Assembly: GCF_002775205.1 (NCBI RefSeq)
Contig: NC_036450.1
Location: 13,101,479-13,165,478 of the forward strand
Length of the DNA stretch: 64,000 nucleotides
Source: Xiphophorus maculatus
Taxonomy: Eukaryota > Chordata > Actinopteri > Cyprinodontiformes > Poeciliidae
Reading direction: 5' to 3'
Position 1 is the stretch's first letter. Every line of letters starts with the position of its first letter. Shown here piece after piece: positions 29,012 through 42,500 of the stretch. Position numbers and translations under genes: made by a program. The notes under the pieces were generated by a model. That model did no database searches. It was not told the DNA's origin and was given only the letters and a program-made list of their open reading frames with translations.

Positions 29012-30580
29012 GTCTATGAATTATTGCTTTTGTTCCCATATAAAGATGTTGCAACCTTGACGGGATGGGATTCGTTAAAAGGTGCTCAATATCTGTCCTT
29101 CGGCGAACACACTGTTAGGAACAGTGGCTCTTCACATCCTGTCTAATCAGATCAGATCATTCCGCTCCTCTTCATCTGAGATTATGTGCTTTATTAGAAA
29201 ACATTACAGCAGACTTTAATGTTTCTTCAAAAGTGCTTTCATTTTCAATTTGCCTATCAACTAAAACCCTTACAGAGTTCAGCATCAAAAGCAATCCATC
29301 TTGACAAAACAATTCATTTATATATCATATGGGCTCAAAAAGAATCATACTGATTATGAATTGAGCTGTTCTCCCTCATCATTAAGTTTAATAGGGTAGT
29401 TTCATCTAGAAAGTTAGAAGCCGTCTCTGTGCTTTTTAGGGCTTTAGACGCTTGTAACTTTTTGTCTGCTTGAGTTGTGTGACCTTATTAAGCTTAATAA
29501 TCGTGATAGTGGTATGAATCACCTGAGCTCTCAGGAAATGGTTGGAATATTTTCATAAACTGTATTTTGTTTTGAAAATTAAAAAAAAAATTGTATTTGA
29601 TTTCTACTTGTAGAGGATAATATGTAGACAGATGGCAAAAAATGCAAGCTTTTGCTGTGAAATTGTAGATTTGTACAGATTAGGGACATTTCTGAAGCAC
29701 TATACAGTTTAGCCTTTTACTGGAATGAGTAATGCATTGGAAATTGCTCAAATTAGATTAGATGCCCAAATGGGTCAAAAATCAAAATCTTCTTCTCTTA
29801 TAGTCTGTTAGATGTACAAAAATCTCCACTTTGCCATCTCTGACATGTAAGATTAGCACAAATTTACAACAATACTGCAACTTTCATTTCTTCATGGACT
29901 CAATAAAACTCCTTTAGTTCAGTCATACATGATCTCTGGGGTTTTGCATTGATCTGTGTTTGAAGCGAACTAGCTTAGAAGTGTTAAATGACACAGTTTC
30001 TGTCACTCATCTCTCAATGAAACGAGGTCTTTGTATTTAGAGGCCACTCTGGGTTCAGCTTGTGCTGCAGGATACTGTGGTGCAATTTTGAAAAAACACT
30101 CTAGCACAAAACAGCAAAGAATGTGAAGGATCTGTAAATCATGCTCTGCTGAGACAACTTCACAGCACAGAAGAAGGCTTTTGTCCCACTCTTTCAAAGA
30201 CTGATATCCTCCATCTCTGATTGGAGCAGGACATTTGGTGCTTGTACACACAGGGAGCTCCACGCCCCCAGGATCGCCCATGCGCACTCAGTTAGGTGTG
30301 TTTTGTGCTGAAATTGGTTCTATGTAAACTAAAGTCCACCCACACTCACACACAGAACTTGAATTGCTCACATAAAAAGTTCTGCAGAGCATGGAAGCGT
30401 ATGCCAACCAAAGCCATGCATCCTGGTAGAACAGCTGTAACAGGGAGGGAACACATATACACAGGAAGTAGAGGCTGAAGATTTTGTGCTTTAGAAGCTG
30501 AGAGGAGTTAGCTATCTCACCCACTGCCACCTGCTCATCTAAGCCCACCTAACCCCCCACCCAAAAAAACTACCAGATTC

Positions 30581-33500
30581 CTAGAAGATCTCAGGACAGT
30601 GACTCCAGTCTTGTCTCTCTTTAGCTTCCCAGTAGCCACCTCTGTACATGTAGGATGATTCTCCTGTGTTTTCGTCTGTTCTCTTCTCAAACCACACTGG
30701 CTGGTAACTTTCCACGTCTTGCCCTGAAAGCAAAGGTAAACAACCTTAGGAAAGCGAAACCCTTTTTTTTTCCAAAAAATCATATTGTTGTTTCTTCCAA
30801 AATATAAATATTAATATTGTGAACACAAAGTGAATGTGAAGTTTATGATTTTTAAAGCCCTTAGCCCTACTTTATCACTAGAAATCTGTAATAAAAATCC
30901 ATAATTTGTAATAAGTAAGAAGCTTGATTCTCAATTTTATTTACGTCTGAACTTTGACTGGGCCATTCCAATGCACATATATACAGTACCTCAATCTAAT
31001 CTTCTGCTGTATCTCTGACTGCATGTTTAAAGCTACGGTTCCTCCTGCAGTCCCAAATCTTTTGTTTTATTTATGTAACTAACTAACTTCTGTGGTCCCT
31101 ACTCCAGAAAAGCATCCCCACAGCATAATGCTGCCACCACCATGATTCACTGTGGAGAAAAATGTAGAGTTTTTAAAAAAAAAAAATTATTAAAGGAGTG
31201 AACTGTGCTATGGGAGATGTTGAAAGATTGAAATATTATTTTATAACCTAACTGTGGTAATACTCTGATTTACTGAGGTAAATTACCAAAAGGTAGACTC
31301 TCTTTACTAATTAGGTGACTTCTGTAGTTGCACTGGACTTCATTTAGGGGTATCAGAGTAAAAGGAACCAAACACAAATGTTATGGTTTCTGGGGTCCAA
31401 GAAGGGCTGGGCGATATATCGAGTATACTCGATGTATCGTGATATTTTTATTTTACGATAGTTGCGATATAGCCATTTTAACTATCGAGTATAAATTGTC
31501 GTTCAAATAATAAACTTTCGCCGTCAAATTCACTGCGAATATGGTTTATCCGACACCCTATGAATGCATCACTAGTCTCTCTCACCTCTCAACCTGAAAA
31601 TTTTCTACACTGCGCGGAGAAAACGAACAACATGGTGACAGCGAGAGTTTGAGGCGATCCGTGAATGAGAAGGTTGCTCAAGACGAATCAGATGAACTAG
31701 TGTAGTTCCAAAGAGAAACAGCGTTGGTCAATAATTTGGCAATGGTTTGGATTTTATATGGAGGATGTCGAACAAAATGAGGTAATTTGCGAAACATGTT
31801 ATAAAACTACTGCCACAAAAGGTTGTACCACTAATCAGACTATTCTTCTACATGCCGTTCATAGCCGCGCTGCCGCGGTAGAACTAGTCTGTTAAAGTGA
31901 AACCTGGAGATGTAGGTATGATTCATTTAGTGCTATGCAATGAGAAAAATAACTAAAAACTACTCATTCTTTTTATTCTTGGTCTCTGTCGGCTTTACGC
32001 TACAGGTAGACTCTTTGCCATAGCAACTGACAACAACGCAACTTTATGTATCAGGATTCAGCACCAAAAACACTCAAACATTTCCGCCACATAGAACAGA
32101 ACATTCAGTTCGTTACAGTTTTGGGTTTTTAGGCTTGATGCGTATTTTGCGATTATTAATAAGTGATCGCTGTGGTAGATTAGCCATTTTGTTTCTTAGT
32201 GAAAACTTATTTCTCATCTTGTTATCTAGTTATAGTGTAGACAGTTCATAGCAAAACACTGCATCCTTTTTTATATGAGCTTACATTTAAGTACAGCAGG
32301 GAAATGGGGGTGGGAACTTGGGTGGGTGCAAGGAGTCTAGTTTAAAATAACATTGGAGCTCATTTAAGAATATTGTGATATATATTGTGTATCGTGATAC
32401 AGCAAAAAATATATCAGGATATTAGATTTTCCTCATATCTCCCAGCCCTAGGTCCAAATACTCGCCTTCTTCCAGGGCTTGGTTAGCTTGTGCCTCCCTT
32501 CTTTTCCTCTCCATCCTCTGGTGGTCCTCAAGCCGCTGCTTCTCGATGTTCGCCTCGTCCCACAAGCCCACCTCCATCAGCCGCTGGTCCGGTCGCAGAC
32601 GGCTGTCGGTTGGGGCGATGCCCTCCTCCGGCTCGTTCAAGGTCAGTGCCAGGGCGGAGAAATAGTGCATGTTTTCTGCATTGTCTCTGAGAAGAGATGC
32701 AGAAAAGAAGAGTCTTCAAATGTGCGCTTAGACAGTCATGTAGATTCGGGAGCAAAAGTTTTTAGATTTCAGAAACCCACGGAAGAGGGTATTTTTTCCA
32801 CAGGAGTTTGGGTTGAAGAGTCTGATAAACAGTTTTTTGTTTGCCTTCAGAGCCTCCACATCCCCGGCTGCTTTCCACTATTTTTGCACTTTCCATTTTG
32901 TCATCCCAGGTTCCTGACAGGATGTAATGGGCTGTTCCCTCTCCGTCCTCCACCACACCGGTCACCTAGAGAAAGAGAAGAAAGAAGCATGAAGAAGATC
33001 TGGCTACATGAGACTCCTTAAAAGTCTGGAAAAGTAAAGTTCTGTGTTTTTTTTCTGGGAAAAAAATAAATATGTATATTATTGTGAAAAATATCAAGTG
33101 TACCATCAATCAAATCTTGTTTTCTCTTCCTTCCTTCTTTGACTTTCCTTTTTTCTTTTCTTTATCCCTTGTCTTTCCTCTCTCTCTTTCTCTTCAACTA
33201 AATTCAGAAAAAAAATTGTAATCCCAAAGGAAAATTAAAAGTCGTAGTAAGTCCTATTATTCAAGATTCTTCAAATAGTTGTAGATGCTGATGGTTTTGG
33301 GCAGGATAGATCTTTTGTTAGCAGTATTTGCCTCAGCGGCTCTGAAAAAACCTCTGACAGTTTTATAAAGAGGACTCTCGTTAATATGGGGAACGTCTGT
33401 AACATTCCTCATTTTGTAAAAAACCCTTCTTTGCACAATTATCAATCCCAATAATCCTTTATTTGCTGTTCTTTCAATCTTTCCTGGTCCTTATTTCTTT

Positions 33501-36500
33501 CCTTACACCTGGAACTCAAGACCTGATGCAAAATGTAGAAACGTGTTTTATATTGACTTGGAAAATATGTAGGAATCATGTTTAGATGCATTTTCTGCTC
33601 TGCATCAACACTGCTGGCTACTGCATGTTTAGCAATTCCTTGTCTGTAGCTGAAACATACTTTTCGTGGAACTTCCCTGGAGAAGTAGCTGTACGGGGAG
33701 AATTTGAGACGGCAGGTGTCCTTCGTGGTGGTGTTCACAATGTCAATGTCTCCAGACTGATGTGGACAGGAAAAGGAAGAGATGCATCAGATATAATACG
33801 AAAGAGCTTCTGCTTCTTCAGTTGTGATTTCTGTCATTTATAAGCTGAAACCCACCTGATCGATCCAAAGTTTCCCTACAATGATGTTGTGCACCGTGGA
33901 AGTCACTTTGCTCCACACGTAATGGTTTCCACTTGCGTGGAACTGCAGGTGAATGTTACCTGTGGTGAAGACCAAAACACCCAAACACAATCAGTCTGGA
34001 TTTTTTGTAGGATAAATGTGGCTAATGTTTGTTAACACAGCATCTTATTGGCACCTTTGGAAAACTTTATATGAAAACTTCTATTACATGAGCATTATCT
34101 TTAAACTAGATCAATGAAAAACAGTTTGTTAAAGAAATCTGTGACAGATTCCATTTATTAAGATTTTTGCCAAGACGAACACACTGCATTTTCTATAACA
34201 TTTTACAAGATTGAGGCAAATAGAAGGTGCTGCTTTATTTGCTGCTAACTGTTTCTTACCTAACGGCATGACAGAAATATATTTCCCACGAAACTTGCTA
34301 TCAATGGTTATGTGCTGCCACAGAGTCCATCCTCGCTCTGATGCCACATGGTGGGCCGCAGCTGGTGGATGATGGCTGACCTGAGATTGAACGGTATCAT
34401 CAGTGAAAGTCATTAACTGTCAAGCTATTACATCATTTGAATGCTCAGATGGATAAACTACAGTAAATGTGCAGTGACAGAAAATCACGATGGATGGATG
34501 TGTTTATGTCTCGCCTGCTCAGAGATGGAGCGATAGCCGTACTCCTCCAGTCGGTCCAGCTCGTAAGTCTCCCCCAGCAGAGGGTTGAAGGGCTTGGCGG
34601 TACGATGGACTGTGGTTGAGTAGGACGAGACGGAAAAGGCAGCCACGAGGCACATCTGATCCAGGGACGAGTCGCAGCGAGCCGCCCGGTCCAGCAGCTC
34701 GCTGTACTCCAAATCCTCAGTCAGACGCTGCAGCATCGACAGCGGCTCATTAAAGTTTACCTGCAAGAAGGCATGTCATTTGTTTCTGAAGAGAAAAAAT
34801 TCACCTCTAGAGTATCAAAAGAAGAGCCTGCTTCCTAATTCTTAAATGTGCAAAATAGTATTTTGATTTACAGGCATGGGAATCTTGGATAGGTCCTTTC
34901 CGATACAGTTTTTCATGATGCTCCACAAGTTGAGGGAGTAGTTTGGTTTGTCAGGGATACGACTGCGTCTTGTTCTTCGTAGCTGCATTTGGTTTGTGCC
35001 TGAGGTGTCCTTTAAATAACAAAAAATATATGTATATTTTACATAAGAGCTACCTCTTGAATTTTTTCACAACCTTGTCAACGTCAATATATTTATTTGG
35101 ATTTTATGGGACAAACCAACATGAAGTAGTGAATAATTGTGAAGGGCCAGGCTAACTATCGCTAATAAAAATCAAAAAACTTTGGTTTAAATTTATATTC
35201 AGCCCCTTCTACTGTGAGACTCAAAAGTAAAATTAAGTAACAGAATGTATCAGAATCTGTTGAGAGGAAATTTATTAGTTGTACATTCTTGACCACTGTC
35301 AACAGAAAGCTATAAGAGCTCCTGTTTACAGATTACAATAAACCATGTAGTATACATATTAAACTTGCCTTAGAAGGTGCTCTTCAATATTTATCTTTTT
35401 TGGGCTGAATACAAAATGCTACGAGTAGTTGTGAAACATGGTGGTGGCAGTATCAAGCTGTGGAAACGGTTTTCTTCAGCAAAAACAAGAAAGCTAGTCA
35501 GAGATGATGGGAAGACGGATATTTGCATTCATAACATGATAAGATGTGATCTAGTTAAAAAGGTAAAAATACTTTTACACATTAAAATAAAGACAGACAA
35601 ATTTGACATTCAGCCTTAAAATGGTTTGGACTTACACTCTCATTGTGAGTCCAGTCAGTGGGCACTCCTCCACTCATCATACTCTGGTTACTGCCTGAGC
35701 GCCTAAAATAAGGCAGTGGGACATAAAGGTAATACTAGTTGCCAGTGACATGCAGTGAGAACAAAACTCAAAATAGAATATTATATTTCATAATTGGAAC
35801 ATTTAATTATTTTAGCAGCTATTAAATATGCTCCAATAAACTGCATGCTGTTCAACAATATAGTGGCAAGAACAAACATAAAAAGATTTCTGTCAAAAAA
35901 AATTTTTTCTCTTGTTTTGGGCTGTTTTTATAGAATAAAATGTATGATTTTACTTATATTTGTATACAAAGTCCATGTGCCTTTCCTCCTTCACAGATAC
36001 TGTATCTCAGTCACTCAGTCAAAAATCTTCTTTGTTTGCCTTCCTTTCTAAAAACATGGCTGCTTTAATGGAGATAATCATCAATGATTACAGTCATCCT
36101 GGATTGATTTAATTCTAAATGTATTTTTTATATTTTCCCTGATGATTTTCAGTATTTTTAGTGTAGAAGAAGAGCATCAGTTGCCCATTGTGCCTATGGG
36201 GCTCAGCACTGCCCTCTACCAGTGCAGCATGATACTTCCTGCCTCACCCTGCATATTTCAATGTGCATTTATAGTTTATCATAAAGACTAAATATGTCAC
36301 AAACATTCATTAAATATATTAGACAGACATCAGCATGTGTAGCACATGTGTAATCAAACATGATTTTATTTCTTCATGACGACAGGTGAGGCACTGCTTC
36401 ACCTATGTCACCTGACTGCATGTCAAGCTCTGTTACTGTAACTAAAGCACAGCTCCAGCGGACATCATTGCGCATCTACTGAGCGTGATGCTCCCTACTT

Positions 36501-39500
36501 GTGTCGGATATTTCCAGTGGTAGTCACAGTTATGAATGAAGGGGCGTCCTCCATGGCATCAAAGAACTCCGCTTCTTCATTTTCATCACTCGCATCCCCC
36601 TCTTGAGACCGTTCCACACCTGCAGGAACAAACGTGGGACAGGTTAGCATAAAAGGCTTCAATGTCCAAGTTTGGACACTGAAGAGCATGAGAACATGAG
36701 CTCTTATTTGTTTTGGTTTAATATTGCCATTAAAATGTTGAATCATGAGAAATGTCAGAAGATAATTACTGAGAGAAATCTTTTTAGTGTTTATTGTAAA
36801 CAATTTGAAGCTAACAGGACTGTAGACATGCAACATTTAAAATAGTAAGTAATGATGGCTTTATTTAATCAAACAGCTGTGTGTAGCTTGGTAAGGGTCA
36901 GTGTCAGGGCACTGCAGAAAATCAAACAAAAAAATGAACTAGCTTGGTTTATCTGTAAGTTTAACTTGTCAGAATTATCTGTGCTTTATCATAATTAAAT
37001 TGTATAGACAGGGAAGTCAGCCAAAAGTAAAACTGTTTTAAGTGCAGCTTTTTTGTAAAGTTTTAAACAAGTTTTTACAACTGATAAACTGACTTCCAGG
37101 TTTTACAACAACTCTTACCTGTTAGAGTTGAAATGCTTGACAAAATAATTTATGCAAATTGACAATCACTGGACCAAAACTCTGTGAGGGATCACAGATT
37201 TCAGTGTATTTAAATTAGGCCACAGTTAAAATCTCAACTTGCTGGAAATTATTGAAATATACTCGAAAGAAAGTTATGAAAACAACACTTTTTAACTATA
37301 ATAACAAAGCATCCCTGTTTACATCCACATCATTCCATGTCATATTGTTGATGCAATAAGAAAATAATTCAATTTATGTAATAAACGTTAGTAGGACTCA
37401 GCATGTTTAGTTGGAACTTATAATTATTGTCAATATGCTGATTTTTTACTCAGAACATATAACGGCATTCACTTTGTTCTGATCTGAAACAGAACAAAAG
37501 TAATGATGAAATAATATAATCAAATGAGTGAGTTGTAATTTCTAGATTTTAACAAATGATAGAAGTCAAAGCTATATCAAACGTGTCTCATTCAATAACA
37601 TAAAACCAAGTATTGCAGTCATGCTGCTAAGTTATACAAGATAGTTTTTACATTGATATAGTATCCCATCAACTTCAACATAAAGCGTGTTCAAATCTAA
37701 AAACTTTTCCTTACCTTAAACCACCAAGTAAAACAAAAATGTGATCAATGAAAGAGAAGGAAAACATTTAAACTTTGGTTTTGTTTTTGTTCCTGCAAAT
37801 TAGTTGAAAGTAATTATGTAAATACATTTTTAACAAATTGATTGAATGAACACCTATAACACTCTAGAGATAATTGAATAAGGGAGATTAAACCCTCCAC
37901 AGAGTAGATAATTCAGGTTTAAAATGATAAGGTTCAGCTGCAGCACCTCCCAACACGTTTTTTTTCAACCATGCTGTTGCTCTCTTTATTAAATCATTAC
38001 TAAAGTGTCACTTTATTCTTGTTATTTAAGGGGTGGTAATATGTAAAATTGAGTTTTTTAAGTATGGAATAAAGATTATTCATGTTTGAGGCAGAGTTTT
38101 AAAGATTTATCAAAATTAGATGACTTCAACGTAGTTTAACTCTTCTAAAACAATGTGTTCGTTGTCAAACCAAACCAGCAGCTAAGTAGCAGTATTCTTA
38201 CACACACATTGCTTTGCACATCGTAGGTACTAGATGTTCATCTATGTGGCAATGGCAGTGAGGTCTCACCTGTATATGAGGTGGGATTCTCCCTCCACGC
38301 TCTCTCCAGGCTGTTGTGCTGTTTGGCTAACTGTTCAATGGTCTCCTCCAGATGGTGGCGCTGTTCTCTCTCATAGTGCAGAGCCTTCTGCCACCGCCGG
38401 CTGTGAGATTCTGCCACATCCAAAAAGTCCCGACAAGCCTGAGGTGTGAGCACAACAAACATCAAAGCACATGGCGAACTCCGAGGCCTCGCTACAGTCC
38501 CTCACTAAGAGACATAGGCAGCTAATCCGTTTAGTCTTTAAGCCTTTACACCTGTAGAGGTATGAGCTGTGTGAACTCACATTGATCATAGCATTAGAGG
38601 TGATGCGGAAGAGGGTGGCTCGCTCATTAACGGCTTTCACTTTGTCCGTGCCTTCGGTGGACCCTCGCAGGTCTTCAAGTTCGCTGAGGGAGCGCTGGAG
38701 AGCGGCGCCGTGCTTTCCGATCAGCTCATTACAGGTGCTCAGATCCTCCAACTTGGTGGCCAGGGAATGCAGCGCTCCTTGGGTGAGGGCACGGTCCTCC
38801 TGAGGCACAGGGGTTTCATCTCCTGAGTCATCTTCACACAGAGACACCAGTGTAGCAGTTTAAAAACTGACAGATTCAAAATATGTCAGAACAATCTGTG
38901 TGTTAGTGATGATGAGATTCCAGATTGGAGTAGACAGCACAGTCTGTCACGAGACAGACTAACAAAAGATGTTTTAAATGCTCTAAACATAGAATGAGAC
39001 GAGTTAATGGGAAACGGATGGGAAAGGATAATAGTACTTCACACCCTAATCTCTAAACAACCTATCTTCCAAAATATCGGAAAGCTGTGAATGAACACTG
39101 TTGCCTTGGAAACGTGGGCATATGCAATCAGGAGGCAAGGCTATTTTTAGATGAAGAGGGAGAAAAAAGGATGACGCATTACCCCTTTTCCTCCTCTCTC
39201 CTCTCTCTCTTCCTCTAGCTGGCATGAGCCGAACTGCGAGTCTTTAGTCCTTTCAGAGCATTTCAAGGAGACTTGATTGATTACTAAGCATTATAAGGCA
39301 TATTTACAATATAGAGTGCTTCATTCTACTTGAACTTTTGAACATTTTGTCACGTTACAACCACAAACTTCAAAATGTTTTATCTGGATTTTTTCTGATA
39401 GATCCATACAAAGTGGCATATCATTTTCAAGTGGAAGGAAAATAGTGTTTTTTGGGATTATTTACTCAAAAAAATCATTACATTGTATTTAGTCTCTTGG

Positions 39501-42500
39501 ATACCCCTAACTAGTAACCAGACTCCACTTTTGTGTAATTTAATCTCAGTTTAACTCCTTCATGAGAGCCAAAATTTTTTATAGACAAAAATTAGTGGAC
39601 AAGCAGCATTGTGACCTCTATGTCTGGAGGAAAAGGAACACATCACACTGACAATCCTGGAAGAAAACCTGTTAGAGGCTGCAAAGGACAGGGGTGGAAG
39701 TTCGCCTTTCAACAGGATCAGACAAAAGCCAAACGAGAAATGATAACAAGACTGGGACATTGAGGTTTACGGAGCCTCTTGGTCTATTTTGCATTGCATA
39801 TAAATGAACGCTTCAGTTTTAATCCACAAAAAAATTTAAAAACTTCTATCTTCAGCATCTATTCCACTGGCAAATTATAATAATTTGAGTTAGTTTGTCA
39901 CATAAAATCTCACCAAAATACACTAGTTTATGGTAGTTATGTAACACAGTACAGAGAAGTGCAAGAGGGGCACATACTTCTGAACAAAAACAGCTTTTAA
40001 TTTAGCTTAACATCTTAAAGATTTACATCTGCCATAATTTAATGTAGTGCTGCTTCTGTTCCTTAAAATATAGAAATTTTAGATTACCACTGATTAGGTT
40101 ACTTTAAAAATATGTTGTTTTTTTGCCTTGGATTATTAAAAAATAACAAAATAAAAGAGAGCAAAAGTATGACAACTCTTGCCATTGAAATAATCCATCT
40201 TATGAATATACACAACGTAATAAAATGTTTCTAGGTCAAAACTTTCTCTGCTAAACAAAACAGTGCATGATAAATCCCAGGACACGTAAGTGCATGGTTT
40301 GAATCTAGGCCAGTATAGTTCGGTGTACGAGTTCAAAAGCATGGAGACAAACTACCAAACCCTATTAAAAGGGGAAGAAAATAAAAAACAACAATCAGGG
40401 CAAACTGGATTAGTGAAGTCCCTGGAGAAAAATGATTAAAAATAAGAGGGTGAAAAATACTTCAAGCTGCAATGGTTCCATGACCCACATCTAGCAGATT
40501 TCTGCTGCTCAAGGTGGTAAGAAATCGAGTTCTCTGAGGCCATCTGCCATCCAACATGTTCATATGGAGATGCAAAGCCATTAAGCTCAACCTAGAACTG
40601 TGATGGATGTGTAGGGGAATGACACACAGGGCTGATGAGTGCAGCAACGGGTTGTTTTTTCCACATGGGAGTCACAGGAGAGTCTGAGAGCAAATGGTGA
40701 CTCATAGTTAAATCACAAGAAGACACCCACAGGTGATAAAGGGAGCGTCATAACGGACATGGAGTGGGAGGAGAATCAATCTGTGCGTTTGCAGAGCACA
40801 ACACACCTATTTTTACAGATTCGCGAATGCAAAGCTCATGTGTGCTTACCATGTGGTGGATATCACACAATAGGTGCCTCACTTCTTCTGCGAGCTCCAC
40901 TTAATTATTGCTGTTCTGATCCTTTCAGCCAATTAATCTGCTCTGGGACTGAGCCCTGCGGCTGCTTATGGAAGGGTAATCTATAATCACCTCACCAAAA
41001 CGCACCAGGATTTGCACCCCTGCTTACTGTAGAGCCAGATAAAATGAGCAACCACTAAGCCTTTCAAAATTGAAAACAGAAAACAAAGCATATTGTGATT
41101 TCTGAACTGTCTATGACCTCAGATCGGATAAAAAACTAGGTTTACAAATGAGGCTCTAATGACTGACACAAAAACAAATTCTTCAAGTAAAACATTGATT
41201 TGCATCTTGCAGGTACAACCCTTTCCTACCGCACTGAAGAGTGCTAACAAGCACCTCTTGAGGCATTGATTTGTATAACTGCTGCATTTAACAGCCTACT
41301 TTTTAAACGGACTGTCATTATGACACCATTCAACCTGTCTCTACCCACACAATGGTGAAACTAAATTAACTCTACAATGAGACACTCGTGGGACAATAAC
41401 AGAATCACAAATTAACCCCCCCCTCCAAAAAAAACATGAAGATCATAAAAGATCTACCTGGAATCCTATTCTGCTGAATATATTTTAAAAAAAATACATC
41501 TTACTTACAAGGCGACACTCATTGAAAATGATGCACTCCTGTCTCCTTATAGTCCATGAGTGGAAAATATGTCAATGAAAGCCTCTCACACATGCCTGCT
41601 ATGCCTCTCCCTCTCGCTTTTTCCTTTTTTTTTCTTTTCCCCTCCTTCTACCGGAGGAGGAGGAGGAGTCAGGAGAGGAAGGTCATTTCATTCAGCACTC
41701 ACTGCCAGACTGAAGGAGACAGGGTGGGAGATAGGCTGCAGAGTGGAGGGGGAGGCGTGGATGCACATCGATATGATTTTTTATTTTACTTGTATTCCAA
41801 AGGAAGAGTTGATAAATTCAGCATTTGCTCACTTGATTCATATCCCATTCATCCTAATATTATATGACATATAATCATGTTCGTAGCAAAAGAAAATTAA
41901 ATTTTAAAGGAAATATCCTTTTGCCTTTAATTGGCCTTGTCACAGATAGTTTGGTAACACTGCCCTCTGATGTTCAGATGTTGAAATTACACTTCAAATG
42001 CTGAACTACAGTATAGGCTTCTGAGAAAGTCGGTTAGTTATCAGAACGGTATTGCTTCTTTAAAAAGACTCTTTTATAGGTCAGGCAGTCTGCGTTAACA
42101 CAGAATAAAAAAATAACACAATGATATTTCCAAAATGATTAAATTTGATCACAATATATTGGGGAAGATGTATCAAATAGGGAAAAAAACATTAGTCTTA
42201 CCCGAGTGATGCACCAGGAGCGTGGCATTAGCCTTTGCTTGTTGCAGAGCTGACACCCATCTCTGACACTCCCCCTCAGATGTGGCCTTCAGGTGGTAGG
42301 TTCGGCCTCCGCTGGTTAACACAAAGTGACAGGTGTCACCCACCTCGATGTGAGCTTTTGCCAGGGGAATAGTGCCTCTGCAAGTGTGCGCCATCTCTGC
42401 CTGAGTCCTGATGGAAAAACAACCCAGACCGATATGTTAAGAAAAGTTGTGTGAAAGAAGAACAAAAATTAAAGTTGTCTCTGCAAAACAGACATATTTC

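Larger units (their letters stand above)
24826..30580. other. Gene-poor stretch between SLC35E4 and OSBP2
   Basis: AT-rich DNA with no supported gene. It includes a piece rich in TTACTCAAGTAA motifs (about 25240-25390) of a common fish repeat, a Tc1-like relic (about 25480-25930) and a complete short hAT element (28261-29011). DNA from about 29200 to 30580 is probably OSBP2 3' UTR. Confidence 0.5.

Noticed and set aside
35377-35619. 80-codon plus-strand frame [10 protein letters not shown]...
   Set aside because: It is a piece of a broken Tc1-like transposase, not a host gene.
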